Assembly (NCBI RefSeq): GCF_000373805.1
Contig: NZ_KB892439.1
Coordinates: 152,398-216,397, forward strand
Reading direction: 5' to 3'
Length of the DNA stretch: 64,000 nucleotides
Origin: Corynebacterium pilosum DSM 20521 = CIP 103422
Lineage (GTDB): Bacteria > Actinomycetota > Actinomycetes > Mycobacteriales > Mycobacteriaceae
Below are positions 1 through 9,500 of the stretch, piece after piece (position 1 is the stretch's first letter; each line of letters starts with the position of its first letter). Position numbers and translations under genes: made by a program. A model generated the notes under the pieces. It made no database searches and was not told the origin of the DNA. It worked only from the letters and a program-made list of their open reading frames with translations.

Positions 1-89
1 AAGAAAAAGGCCCACACACAACGCGGCAAGGGCGCGATAAGCGGCGGGCTTTGAAATTTCAGTTGGGGTACTCACCCGGTACAACATAC
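1..89. other. Left edge, no gene assigned
   Basis: These bases follow the stop codon of the S-component gene in its direction of transcription. They are too short to show a coding frame. A downstream ECF subunit gene could begin here, but nothing visible supports this. Confidence 0.3.
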
Positions 90-965
90 CTATGTTGCAG
101 GTGTTTGTGTGGAGGAGGGGGGTTCGGTGCTGGCGTTAGCCCGGTGGTGGGATTCGCGCATCGCCCTGGCAATCGAGGCTGCGGGTTCTTCCACGCACAC
201 CTTCCCGATATTTGTGCGCGGCAACGTTAACTGCAGCACCCCGTTGAAGAAAAACAGCAACAAAAGCTTGTCTAAAAACTGGGTGATCACGGTGTGGTAG
301 ACCAATACCTTGACCTCATTGGACTCCACCATGGAAATGAAGTTATACAGGTGCTGGGCTCCGGCGTGGTACAGCCCGTCAAAGACCGTGAAGTAGTTGA
401 TGAGCAGGACTGTGCCTGCGATCAGTCCTAAGGCGCACCCGGTCGTCATGAGCCGTGGCACCGTCGCGGTCCAGCCTTCCACCATCGCAAACCACATGAG
501 GGCGCCCGGGATCATGAATACCAACACCAGGGGCACCATGGCGGGCGCAAACAAGCTGCCGAGCACCGTGGTAAAAGCGCCCACTCCCATCGCGGCAAGT
601 GGTCCTGCCGCGAAGCCGATGAAAACAGAACCCATGACAGAGAAATACAGTGGCACTTCCAGCGCCTGTGTCAGGGTGGCAAACCCCAAATTAAAACCGA
701 CACCAAGCACCCATATCCACAGGGCCTTCCCGCCGTGGTTGCGCACTGTGGGGGTAAACGCAATAATCCCGGCCACGAGGACCAGCACGAAAGCAATAAT
801 ATAAATCGGTTCGTCGAACACGCTATCCGGCACATGGGTGTTCGTCACCACGATCATCGCCCACGCCAACGCCGCTATGATCAACACGCCGCCACTGAGC
901 CATGCCAGCGCTGTTTGATCGCTGAACGGGCCTGTGCGGCCCGTATGGTTTAGACGGTATTCCAC
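90..965 (-). CDS. ECF-type transporter S component (substrate-binding membrane protein)
   Basis: This 291-residue protein is hydrophobic, with about six predicted membrane segments between residues 22 and 250 and a charged, Ser/Thr/Pro-rich cytoplasmic tail. Its small size and segments rich in Gly/Ala/Phe, such as FIGFAAGPLAAMGVGAF, are typical of substrate-capturing S components of energy-coupling-factor vitamin transporters. The substrate cannot be named. It begins with GTG, preceded by AAAGGCGC. No ECF ATPase or T subunit is next to it on the right; a partner could lie beyond the left edge. The family call is from general sequence character, so it is moderate. Confidence 0.6.
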   Translation of the reverse strand: MEYRLNHTGRTGPFSDQTALAWLSGGVLIIAALAWAMIVVTNTHVPDSVFDEPIYIIAFVLVLVAGIIAFTPTVRNHGGKALWIWVLGVGFNLGFATLTQALEVPLYFSVMGSVFIGFAAGPLAAMGVGAFTTVLGSLFAPAMVPLVLVFMIPGALMWFAMVEGWTATVPRLMTTGCALGLIAGTVLLINYFTVFDGLYHAGAQHLYNFISMVESNEVKVLVYHTVITQFLDKLLLLFFFNGVLQLTLPRTNIGKVCVEEPAASIARAMRESHHRANASTEPPSSTQTPAT

Positions 966-1032
966 GGCAGCGCCTTTTCACGGTTGGTCTGAACTTTTCT
1001 CCACTATATTAACCGCGTCAAGTAACTGTGCA

Positions 1033-2271
1033 TTACTTGCGCTTGATCACTCGACGAAGGCGCAGCTGGGAGGTAGCCAGCGTCTCACGACCAAAGATCC
1101 ACGCGACCACCGCGACTAGGGCGAGCACGCCGCATACACCGAAGGCCACCGTAAATCCGTAGCGCTCCGCGAGGGCACCGATCACGATGGGGCCTGCAAT
1201 CTGCCCAGCATCCATGCTCATCTGGAACGTCGATAAGGCCTTGCCGCCTGAGCGTTGGTTGCCGATGACGTCGGCAAGCACTGCCTGCTGCCCTGGGTTC
1301 AACAGGCCGGAGCCCATGCCGGCTAAAGCCGAGACGATGATCAGTGGCCAGAACGAATCGGCAAAGCCCATGCCGCCGGTAAAGATCGCGGAGAACACCA
1401 GCCCCGACACGATCAGTGGCTTACGCCCGATCGTGTCCGCCAATCGCCCGGAGAACTGCAACGCGATCGCGTTACCCGCGGCGAATGCTGCCATCGCTAG
1501 ACCGGCTGCGGCGCTACCGTGTTCGAACACCGCTGCCGCGAAGAGGGGTAACACGGCTACGCGCACGCCCATATTGATCCAGCCGTGTGCGAAGTTAGAG
1601 ACCAAGACGGAGCGATACGCCGAATCCGAGATCGCCTCCTTTAGCTCCAAAGGTGGCAGCGTGTCCTTCTTCTCGTCCTCGTCGCTACGCGGCATGGCCT
1701 TCCACACGACGAAGGCTGCCAACCCCACGCCCACGCTATAAATGACGAACGGCCAGCGCATGCCCAAAAAGGACATGGCAGCGCCCGCGACCGGACCGAC
1801 GATATTACCCAGCAGGAACGCCGTGCCATAGACGGATGAGGCCCGACCGCGGATCGACGGAGGTGCCACCTTCACAATCATCCCCATCGCCGAGATAGAA
1901 AACATCGTCGAACCGATGCCCGCGATCGTCCGCAGCACCAACACATGCCAGTACGCCTGGGTAACGGCAACCAACCCGGTAGCAACAGCAACGACGATTA
2001 GCCCGGTCAAGTACACCTTGCGCGAACCGATCTTATCGACGAGGCGCCCAGCCCACGGCGCCCCCAGAAGGCGCGCGGCCGAGAACACCGACACCACTGC
2101 ACCGGCCGCAGCCATGGACACGCCAAAGCTGACGGCGAACTGCGGGATGATCGGGGCGATGAGGCCATAACCTAGGGCGATGAGAAACGCCGCGGAGACC
2201 AGGACCCAGATCTCCTTGGGAATCTTGACAGGGGCCTGACCAGCCTCGTGTGATGCAGAAGAGTCATTCAT
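1033..2271 (-). CDS. Major facilitator superfamily transporter (drug-efflux type)
   Basis: This protein of 412 residues has about 12 membrane segments in two six-helix halves. The MFS motif A appears between helices 2 and 3 (GRLVDKIGSRKVYL) and again in the second half (GRLADTIGRKPLIV). This layout is that of proton-driven drug or metabolite exporters (DHA1-like), acting in the cytoplasmic membrane. I chose the ATG giving MNDSSASHE because the frame upstream is Arg-rich and unlike a transporter N terminus. The substrate is unknown. It is divergent from the small hypothetical gene to its right. Confidence 0.85.
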   Translation of the reverse strand: MNDSSASHEAGQAPVKIPKEIWVLVSAAFLIALGYGLIAPIIPQFAVSFGVSMAAAGAVVSVFSAARLLGAPWAGRLVDKIGSRKVYLTGLIVVAVATGLVAVTQAYWHVLVLRTIAGIGSTMFSISAMGMIVKVAPPSIRGRASSVYGTAFLLGNIVGPVAGAAMSFLGMRWPFVIYSVGVGLAAFVVWKAMPRSDEDEKKDTLPPLELKEAISDSAYRSVLVSNFAHGWINMGVRVAVLPLFAAAVFEHGSAAAGLAMAAFAAGNAIALQFSGRLADTIGRKPLIVSGLVFSAIFTGGMGFADSFWPLIIVSALAGMGSGLLNPGQQAVLADVIGNQRSGGKALSTFQMSMDAGQIAGPIVIGALAERYGFTVAFGVCGVLALVAVVAWIFGRETLATSQLRLRRVIKRK

Positions 2272-2383
2272 TGTGCCTATTAGCCTAGCCCCTTTCGATA
2301 CGGAAGTTATTCCACTCCGCTTTTCGAACGCATGTTCTATTGGTTGAGTTGTCGTGTCGCACCCACGTTCTAGTGTGTGAGCC

Positions 2384-2860
2384 ATGAACAACAACTTTTC
2401 TCTGACCACCCGCCCCACCGTCGATAGCTTGCGCCTCCACCACCCTGACACCTTGGAGGGCGCAGCAAGCCGAATCCGCCACCCCCGAAGCCTGGCCCGG
2501 CCCGTCCCCTCATGGCGGCCACCGATCATGAAACTTCCAGGCGGCGCCGGCGCTCCCCCATTAAACCTAGCGATCAGTCGGCATCGCGTCGGCCCCCGCG
2601 CAGCGGCCCGGATCCGCGGCTTTGGCGAAAAGCGCACACCCGCCTACCTCGTCAGCGTGCGCATCACCGATCCCACTGGCAGGCCAACGGACCGCGGTCT
2701 GGCTGAAACATGGATCCGTGCTTTGCTTCCCGACGATGTCGGCAACAAAGTCCACGAGGTCGACTCGCACAAGGCGGTGACCTACGTGTGGATCGTGGAT
2801 GGCAGCTTCAACCTGCTTGAATCACCCGCCTCACTGTTCGAGGGGATGGCTGCCGCATAG
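2384..2860 (+). CDS. Hypothetical protein
   Basis: The 158-residue product is not recognised. The first 75 residues are rich in Arg and Pro. The last 75 look folded, with alternating hydrophobic positions (AYLVSVRITDPTGRP, VTYVWIVDGSFNLLES). No signal peptide or membrane segment is seen. The gene is divergent from the MFS gene and ends 9 bases before the convergent acidic-protein gene. Translation could start further in, at the Met of residue 49 (MKLPGGAG), since the N-terminal part has low complexity. Confidence 0.6.
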   Translation: MNNNFSLTTRPTVDSLRLHHPDTLEGAASRIRHPRSLARPVPSWRPPIMKLPGGAGAPPLNLAISRHRVGPRAAARIRGFGEKRTPAYLVSVRITDPTGRPTDRGLAETWIRALLPDDVGNKVHEVDSHKAVTYVWIVDGSFNLLESPASLFEGMAAA

Positions 2861-2869
2861 GAATAACGC

Positions 2870-3691
2870 CTAGTCCTCGTCTTGGTCGAGCTCCTCGTCA
2901 TCGAAGTCGTAGTCTTCGTCGTCATCAAACTCGTCATCAAACTCGTCGTCATCGTCGGCGCCGAAGATGTCGTAGACCAGGGGCCCGTCGAAATCATCAT
3001 CACTGACGGGAAGGAGTTGGGATTCCCATTCCTCTGCCTGATCAGCGGCCAGGGACAGCACGTCAAACAGCCGGTCGAAATCCGCGAAGGTGCCCAGGTC
3101 GAGGATTTCACCGTCGAGGTCAGCCTCAATCACCAAATCGTCGAAGAGTCGCTGGCGGTCCTCGTCGGAAAGCTCAACATCACCGTCGGATTCCCACAGC
3201 TCATCAATTGCCTGATCCACCATGTCTTCGTAGCCAGTACCCAATGCGATGAACTCCACCGCAGCACTAGGAACACCATCGATGACTTCCACCATGACCT
3301 GCAGCTCAGAGTTCTCGCCCACCTCGGCGCGAACCAGATTCGCATTCACGGCATCCTGGTAGAACTCCAGATCAGCGATGCGCTCATCGGTGCCCTCCAG
3401 AATGTCGCGCAGCACGGTAACAACCTGATCGGTTGCGATGTGCTCAGCGACAGTACCCACCGCGGCATCGACAGAGAACACCACAGAAACCAACACGGCC
3501 TCGAAGTCCTCGTCATCTTCATCCACGTCCGCAGCAGCAATATAAACATTGGCCGCCGGGAGGTGCGGGTCAATCTCCACAAATTGGATCTCAACTTCCG
3601 CAGTGATGGGCACAAACATGGTGTCGTCGTGAACGCGCGACTCTACGCCCTCGTCGTCAAGCGCAGCGGCAATATCCTCGAAAAAGCTCAT
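2870..3691 (-). CDS. Highly acidic hypothetical protein with Asp/Glu-rich tail
   Basis: The product has 273 residues. The first 230 have the alternating pattern of an alpha/beta protein; the N terminus (MSFFEDIAAALDDEG, then MFVPITAEVEIQFVEID) resembles bacterial YbjN-type sensory or chaperone-like domains, but this is only a resemblance. The last 35 or so residues are almost entirely Asp and Glu with a few Phe and Tyr. There is no signal peptide or membrane segment, so it should be cytoplasmic. Function unknown. Upstream of the start lies GGGAAGGAAA, a good ribosome-binding site. Confidence 0.75.
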   Translation of the reverse strand: MSFFEDIAAALDDEGVESRVHDDTMFVPITAEVEIQFVEIDPHLPAANVYIAAADVDEDDEDFEAVLVSVVFSVDAAVGTVAEHIATDQVVTVLRDILEGTDERIADLEFYQDAVNANLVRAEVGENSELQVMVEVIDGVPSAAVEFIALGTGYEDMVDQAIDELWESDGDVELSDEDRQRLFDDLVIEADLDGEILDLGTFADFDRLFDVLSLAADQAEEWESQLLPVSDDDFDGPLVYDIFGADDDDEFDDEFDDDEDYDFDDEELDQDED

Positions 3692-3794
3692 GTCGATATT
3701 TTCCTTCCCAGGTGAAAGCCACTACTCACAGCGGTGGTGACCGGCACCTAGCCTAGCCACTTTGGACCGAACGCGCCGAAAATCAGCCCACGAA

Positions 3795-5408
3795 TTACTC
3801 AACATCCGTCTCCAACGCCATACCCAGGAAATGAGCCACACGCTGTTCGATATCCGCGCGGCCCTCACCCCAGTTCGTCATGTCAAAATCCGCCCATGCG
3901 CGACGCTTCGAACTCTTCGGGTCATACTCCACGTAAGGCTCCGGCTCGAACACCGCGGTCGCCCGACCCGGCGCGGCATCAGAACGCCACGTGTACTCCG
4001 GCCACTGCGGCCCCGGCCTGCCGTGATGGAAAAACTGGCCCCAGTGATACTGCATGCGCTCGCTGGTTTCCTCAAACCCCTCCGTGGACAGCAGGCTGTC
4101 GAACTTCGAGGCACGTGTTGTGCCCGGCGCGCCGAACACGGCCGTCAGGTCGGAGGCGTGGATAGCACCCAGGCCCAGCCGCCGCATGGTGGAGTTGGCG
4201 TAGTCGAAGCGGTACATCCAGGTCGGTGCGACGCTGCGGTGGTTGGTGGCCACAGATACGGCCGGCGCCCAGAAGAGGGCATCCGCGATCAGCTCGGCGA
4301 AGTCAGAGCGTTCCACCGCCCCCTTGTAGGCGGCGAGCACCTGGTCGGCATGCACGGGGTCGAAGACGTCCAAGAGCCGTTTGGCGGCGGCGTGGCGTTT
4401 CTTCGTGCGCCAGTACATCGCTTTGGCGAAGCTGGCCTCATCGGAGTTGGTGCCGATGATCAACGGGACCGGCGCCTGCTTCCCCTCGGCGAAAGTCTCC
4501 AGTGGGTGCTGTGGCATTGTGGCGGATTCCACGGTGGGCATGAAGGCGGAGTTGAAGTACATCAGCTCGCCGCCACGAATCGTCATAGCCTGGCCGGTTC
4601 GCACCAACTCCACGGCATCGGCATCGCGCAGGTCATCCAGGGTGGACAGGCGTGACATGCCCATCATGTCCAGCAGCCGGGTGGCCCACCAGGCCGACTG
4701 AATGCGGGTATGCACCGAGCCGATGGGCGGCGATTGCGCAACGGCACCGTGAAAGAGGCCGCGGGCGGGCGGGGAACTCATGAGATGGATCACCGATGCA
4801 CCACCTGCGGATTCACCCATGATGGTCACATTGTTCGGATCACCGCCGAAGCCCGCGATATTGTCGCGCACCCACTCAAGTGAGAGGATCTGGTCGCGCA
4901 GCGCCGGGTTAGGCACGCAATCTTTGCCGATGGAGCGCAGGTCCAGGTATCCCAGCACGCCCAGTCGAAAGTTCACAGAGACGTACACCACGCGCGCTTC
5001 GTTGGCCAGGTTGTGGCCTTGGAGGACTTCTTCATTGGATGAGCCCATCAGGAAAGAACCGCCGTGGAAATACACCACAACAGGCAGTTCTTCCCCGTCT
5101 TCATAGTCTTTCGGGCGGACGATATCCAGATGGAGGCAGTCTTCAGTGCCGATGGTTTTTCCGACCAGGCTGTAGGTGCCCTGGAGCGCGGGCGGGGCGA
5201 ATTCGGAGCAGTCGCGGATCCCGCCCCATGGCTTCACTGGCTGCGGGGCGCAGAACCGGTTCGCCCCTGACGTGTCTGCGCCAAAGGGAACGCCGCGCCA
5301 TGTAGCGCACCCGGTTGTGGGATCGGCAACGCCGCGAACGTCCCCGGCCGTCGTCGTGACGACGAGGTGGTCGGAGCTTCCTGCGTAAGTGCGATCAATC
5401 ATTGGCAT
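3795..5408 (-). CDS. Type-B carboxylesterase / lipase family protein
   Basis: This 537-residue protein is an alpha/beta-hydrolase of the cholinesterase-like family, which hydrolyses carboxylic esters. Seen in the sequence: the oxyanion-hole motif VVYFHGGSF, the nucleophile elbow GESAGGAS, a Glu in GTNSDEASF likely to be the acid of the triad, and a His in GAIHASDL. No signal peptide is seen, so it is probably cytoplasmic. I chose the ATG giving MPMIDRTYAG, with GGTGGG just upstream; a GTG 14 codons earlier has no clear ribosome-binding site. The physiological substrate is unknown. Confidence 0.88.
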   Translation of the reverse strand: MPMIDRTYAGSSDHLVVTTTAGDVRGVADPTTGCATWRGVPFGADTSGANRFCAPQPVKPWGGIRDCSEFAPPALQGTYSLVGKTIGTEDCLHLDIVRPKDYEDGEELPVVVYFHGGSFLMGSSNEEVLQGHNLANEARVVYVSVNFRLGVLGYLDLRSIGKDCVPNPALRDQILSLEWVRDNIAGFGGDPNNVTIMGESAGGASVIHLMSSPPARGLFHGAVAQSPPIGSVHTRIQSAWWATRLLDMMGMSRLSTLDDLRDADAVELVRTGQAMTIRGGELMYFNSAFMPTVESATMPQHPLETFAEGKQAPVPLIIGTNSDEASFAKAMYWRTKKRHAAAKRLLDVFDPVHADQVLAAYKGAVERSDFAELIADALFWAPAVSVATNHRSVAPTWMYRFDYANSTMRRLGLGAIHASDLTAVFGAPGTTRASKFDSLLSTEGFEETSERMQYHWGQFFHHGRPGPQWPEYTWRSDAAPGRATAVFEPEPYVEYDPKSSKRRAWADFDMTNWGEGRADIEQRVAHFLGMALETDVE

Positions 5409-5550
5409 GCTTCCCACCGTAGTAACTCTTTCAGCGGCCGCGGAGGTCACAAGTTGGTTAAGGCGGAAATTTTCACTGGGAGCTATCCGCTGTAGTTATT
5501 GTTATCCCTCTACACTTTAGTAAAAATGCATATCTTTTGAGGAGGCCACT

Positions 5551-6489
5551 GTGGCACGTATCGACGAAAAACTCCAGCTTACCGACGACGCAACTACCGA
5601 AGACGAGATCTTGGACGCCATCGGCACTGATGCTGAGACCGTTGAAGAGATGGAGAAGCGCGCGGGCCCGGTGGGGCGTGCGCTGATTAGTGCCGTGGAC
5701 AAGGCCGTGCACATCCAGGGCAGCACCATCAAGCGTTATGTGGATCGGCTGCGACGCAAGAACCCGGACGCCTCCCCTGCTGACCTGCAGAAGATTATGG
5801 ACAAGCACTTCCTCACCACGGTCTCTGGCACCGGTGCCGGGGTGGGTGCAGCGGCTGCGATTCCAGGTATCGGCCTGTTCACTGGCGCTGCCGCGGTGGC
5901 CGGTGAATCCGTTGTCTTTTTGGATTTCGCCGCGGTCTACACGGTGGCTAGTGCTTACCTACGCGGTGTCGATATTTCGGATCCGGAGCGTCGTCGCGCG
6001 CTCGTCCTTATTGTCCTGCTGGGGACGAAAGGTACCGCCATCGTCGAGGCGCTCATGGGCGATGCAGCCAAGGGCGCCCCTGTAGTGTCGAACCTCTCGC
6101 GCTTTTCCGCGCCCAAACTGACAACAGTCAACAACCGGCTGATGCGTTTTGCGCTGAAGCGGGTGACGCGCAGGTTTGCCACCGCATGGATTGGCAAGCT
6201 GCTGCCACTGGGACTTGGTGCGGTTGCGGGCACCATGGTCAACCGCAAGCTGGCCAATGAGGTTATCAACAACGTCTCCAAGGACCTCGGGCCCACCCCA
6301 ACCAACTTCCTCACCGAGATCGAACCCGCCGTGCGCGAAGAAGACCTCGAGGCGGAGGAAGAAAAGGAGCTGGAACGCCTGACCGGGCAGTCGAAGAAGC
6401 AGGGTAAGGTCAAAAGTGTTCTCAGCAACGCCAAAGACACCGTGGGAAACGCCATTGACGGAGTGGTTGACCGTTTCAAGCGGAAATAA
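5551..6489 (+). CDS. Conserved hypothetical membrane-associated protein
   Basis: The product has 312 residues. An acidic N-terminal third is followed by Gly/Ala-rich hydrophobic stretches around residues 90-125 (GTGAGVGAAAAIPGIGLFTG and on) and 150-165, a third near 225 (LLPLGLGAVAGTMV), then a charged Lys/Glu-rich tail. This looks like a peripheral or hairpin-inserted membrane protein; it recalls EcsC-like proteins, but I cannot assign a function. Translation starts at GTG with an excellent GAGGAGG five bases upstream. The TACACT at 5512-5517 is a possible -10 box. The ABC exporter gene follows 25 bases downstream, so the two are probably co-transcribed. Confidence 0.8.
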   Translation: MARIDEKLQLTDDATTEDEILDAIGTDAETVEEMEKRAGPVGRALISAVDKAVHIQGSTIKRYVDRLRRKNPDASPADLQKIMDKHFLTTVSGTGAGVGAAAAIPGIGLFTGAAAVAGESVVFLDFAAVYTVASAYLRGVDISDPERRRALVLIVLLGTKGTAIVEALMGDAAKGAPVVSNLSRFSAPKLTTVNNRLMRFALKRVTRRFATAWIGKLLPLGLGAVAGTMVNRKLANEVINNVSKDLGPTPTNFLTEIEPAVREEDLEAEEEKELERLTGQSKKQGKVKSVLSNAKDTVGNAIDGVVDRFKRK

Positions 6490-6514
6490 TTAGTGAAGGA
6501 AGTTTGATCTGTCA

Positions 6515-9500
6515 GTGCAATCGTCGGCAAGCAGTGGCGCGCGGCTGATCACACGTATCCTGGCTCGCCGGCCGTGGGTAGCAACCTTAGCTTTTGGCAG
6601 CGCGATCCTCGCCGTTTTACTCCAAGTCACGGTTCCTGCCTTGACCGGGCAGGCCATCGACGTGGCCACTGGCACCGCTTCCGGCTCCATCCCCACCATC
6701 GCCTGGTTGATGGTGGGTATTGCCGTGGTGCAATACCTCGCCCAGATCATCAGGCGCTGGTCCGCAGGCCACCTATCCATCGGCGCGCAGCATCTCTTGC
6801 GCGTAGAACTGCTGGATTCGCTCAACGCGCTCGACGGGCCGGGCCAGGACAAGATCGTTACCGGCCAGATCGTCTCGCGTTCCATCAGCGACCTCAACCA
6901 ATTCCAGTCCGTCCTGGCCATGGGCCCGCTGGCGCTCTCGCGCGCGATCCAGTTAGTCGTCACCGTTGGTGTGATGCTCACGATGAGCATTCCGCTCACC
7001 GTCCTCTCACTGGCGTTCCTGCCGGTCATCTTGTGGATCGCGAACCGATCCCGCAAAACCCTGTATGCCGCCACGTGGGAAAATCAGCAGGCCACCGCCG
7101 ACCTTGCAGAACACGTCGAGCAAACCGTCTCTGGCGTGCGCGTGGTCAAGGCCTTTGGGCGTGAGGCCCGCGCCGTCGATACGCTCGAGCAGCTGGGCCG
7201 CCGCCTTTACGCGGTGAAGATGCGCGCGGCGAAACTCACCGCCAGGTTCCGCCCCCTGCTCTCCCAGCTGCCCAACTTCGCCCTGGTAATCACCATCGTC
7301 CTGGGCGGTCTGCTAGCGATCCGCGGCGCGATCACCGTCGGCGAATTCGTCGCGTTCACCGCGTACTTAACGACGATGACCTCCACGATGAGCATGCTCA
7401 CCAACACCTACGTGGCCATCCAGATGGGTATGAGCTCCGTCGACCGCCTCAACGAGGTCGTCAACCTGCGCCCAGAGCGCACCGAACCTTCCTCTCCCCT
7501 GTCGCTTGCCGACGAGCCCCTCGGCATCGCCTTCGATGCTGTCGATTTTGCGGACGACGGCCACCAGGTCCTGAAGGATTTCACGGTGCGCGTCACTCCG
7601 GGCGAAACAGTGGCCGTGGTCGGCGGCCCTGGTGCGGGAAAGTCCATGGCCGTACAACTCGCCGGCGGTTTCTATACCCCCGATGCCGGCACCATCTCCT
7701 TAGTCGGTGCCCGCGACTACCCCTATGAACGCCTCCACAGCCACGACATCCGCACTGCCGTGACCTGCGTGTTCGATGAGGCGTTCCTGTTTTCCACCAC
7801 CATCTTCGACAACATCGCCATGGGCCTTGATGTCAGCGAGGCCGAGGTCGCCCGCGCAGCTCACTTGGCGCGTGCCGACGAGTTCATCGACGATCTCGAC
7901 GACGGCTACCAGACCGTCGTGGGCGAGCGCGGCCTGACACTGTCGGGCGGGCAACGCCAACGCGTCGCACTCGCCCGGGCACTGCTCTCGCGGCCCAAGG
8001 TGATGATCCTCGACGATGCCACCAGCGCGATCGACGCCGAAAACGAAAAAATCATCCTGGATAATCTGCGCGCCGAGCTACGTGAGACCACCGTGATCGC
8101 CATTGCGCACCGCCAGTCCACCGTGGAGCGCGCCGACCGCGTGCTCATCGTCGACGACGGCCAGGTGATCGCCGACGGGCCACGCGAAAAGATTGTGGCC
8201 AGCCCCGCCTATACCGCACTGATGGCCCCTGCCGAGCACCCTGAAGAGCACACCCCTGCCCTACCGGTGCCCACCCAGGAAGAGCTGTGGCCGGTCGTCG
8301 ATAAGCCTGATACTGGCCCACGCGTCGTCGCAACCGGCTCGCGCCACGGAGCCGTGATTACGGAAACGGAGGACCTGAAAGCCCGTGTGGAGGCGCCTCC
8401 CCCGGCCGATGAGCAGCCCAAGCTGGATCCGGAAGACTTGACCCGCCACGACAGCACTTTTCGAATTCGCCGCCTGTTCACGGCCGTGCGTGGGCTGATC
8501 GCCGCCGTCGTCGCGCTGCTGATCGTGGGGGTTGTAGCGGACCTTGCCTTCCCCACCTTGGTGCGTGCCGCCATTGACCGTGGCATCGTCGCCGCGGACA
8601 CCCGCACCCTGTGGCTGGTCGCCGGGCTGGCAGCACTGGTTGTCTTAACGTCCTGGGCCTCGAATGCTTGGATGACGGTGCTGGCGTCGCGCTCAGGCGA
8701 AAGGCTGCTCTACGGCCTGCGGCTGCGCAGCTACGCACACCTGCAACGCCTGGGACTGAGTTTCTTTGAAAGCCACCTGTCCGGGCGGATCATGACGCGG
8801 ATGACCACCGATATCGACACCTTGTCGAACTTTCTGCAGACGGGTCTGGCCCAAGCCATCGTGTCGCTGGGCACCCTGGTCGGCGTCAGCGTGATGCTGG
8901 TGGCCACCGACGGGTCGCTGACCCTGGTGGCGGTGTCCGTCGTCCCGGTGATCATTGTGGTCACGATCATTTTCCGCGTGCTGTCGCGGCGCTACTACAC
9001 GGCCGCACGCATGCAGGTCTCTGCCGTGAACGGGCAGTTCGCTGAGCTGATCGGCGGGATCCGCACCAGCCAGATGCACCTGCTGGAGACCCGCACGCAC
9101 GATTCTTTCACCGCGGAATCAGACAAGTACCGGCGGCTGCGCATGCGCTCGCAACTGCTGGTGGCGCTCTACTTCCCCGGCATGCAGGCGATTTCTCAGA
9201 TCATGACCGCGGTGGTGGTCGGCATCGGTGCCACACGCGTCGCCGCCGGCGACCTCTCCGTGGGTGTCGTGGTGGCCTTCACCATGTACCTGGGGCAGCT
9301 CTACGGGCCGATCCAGCAGCTGGGCCAACTCTTCGATTCCTGGCAGCAGGCCACGGTAAGTTTCAGCCGTATTTCCGAGCTTCTGGCCGCCGACACCACC
9401 GTGCCCGATACCGGCACCAACCCCGGCGCACATGAGGCCGCGCAAGGCCCGATCGCGTTTGAGGATGTCAGCTTCCGCTACGGAGAAGCCGAAACGTCGG

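Noticed and set aside
3762..4655. Plus-strand open frame of 297 codons opposite the carboxylesterase
   Set aside because: Arg/His/Gly-rich shadow of a well-supported esterase gene.
6509..6517. CTG at 6509 as start of the ABC exporter, with better spacing to GAAGGAAG
   Set aside because: CTG starts are rare; the GTG two codons later is kept, though the spacing of 12 bases is long.
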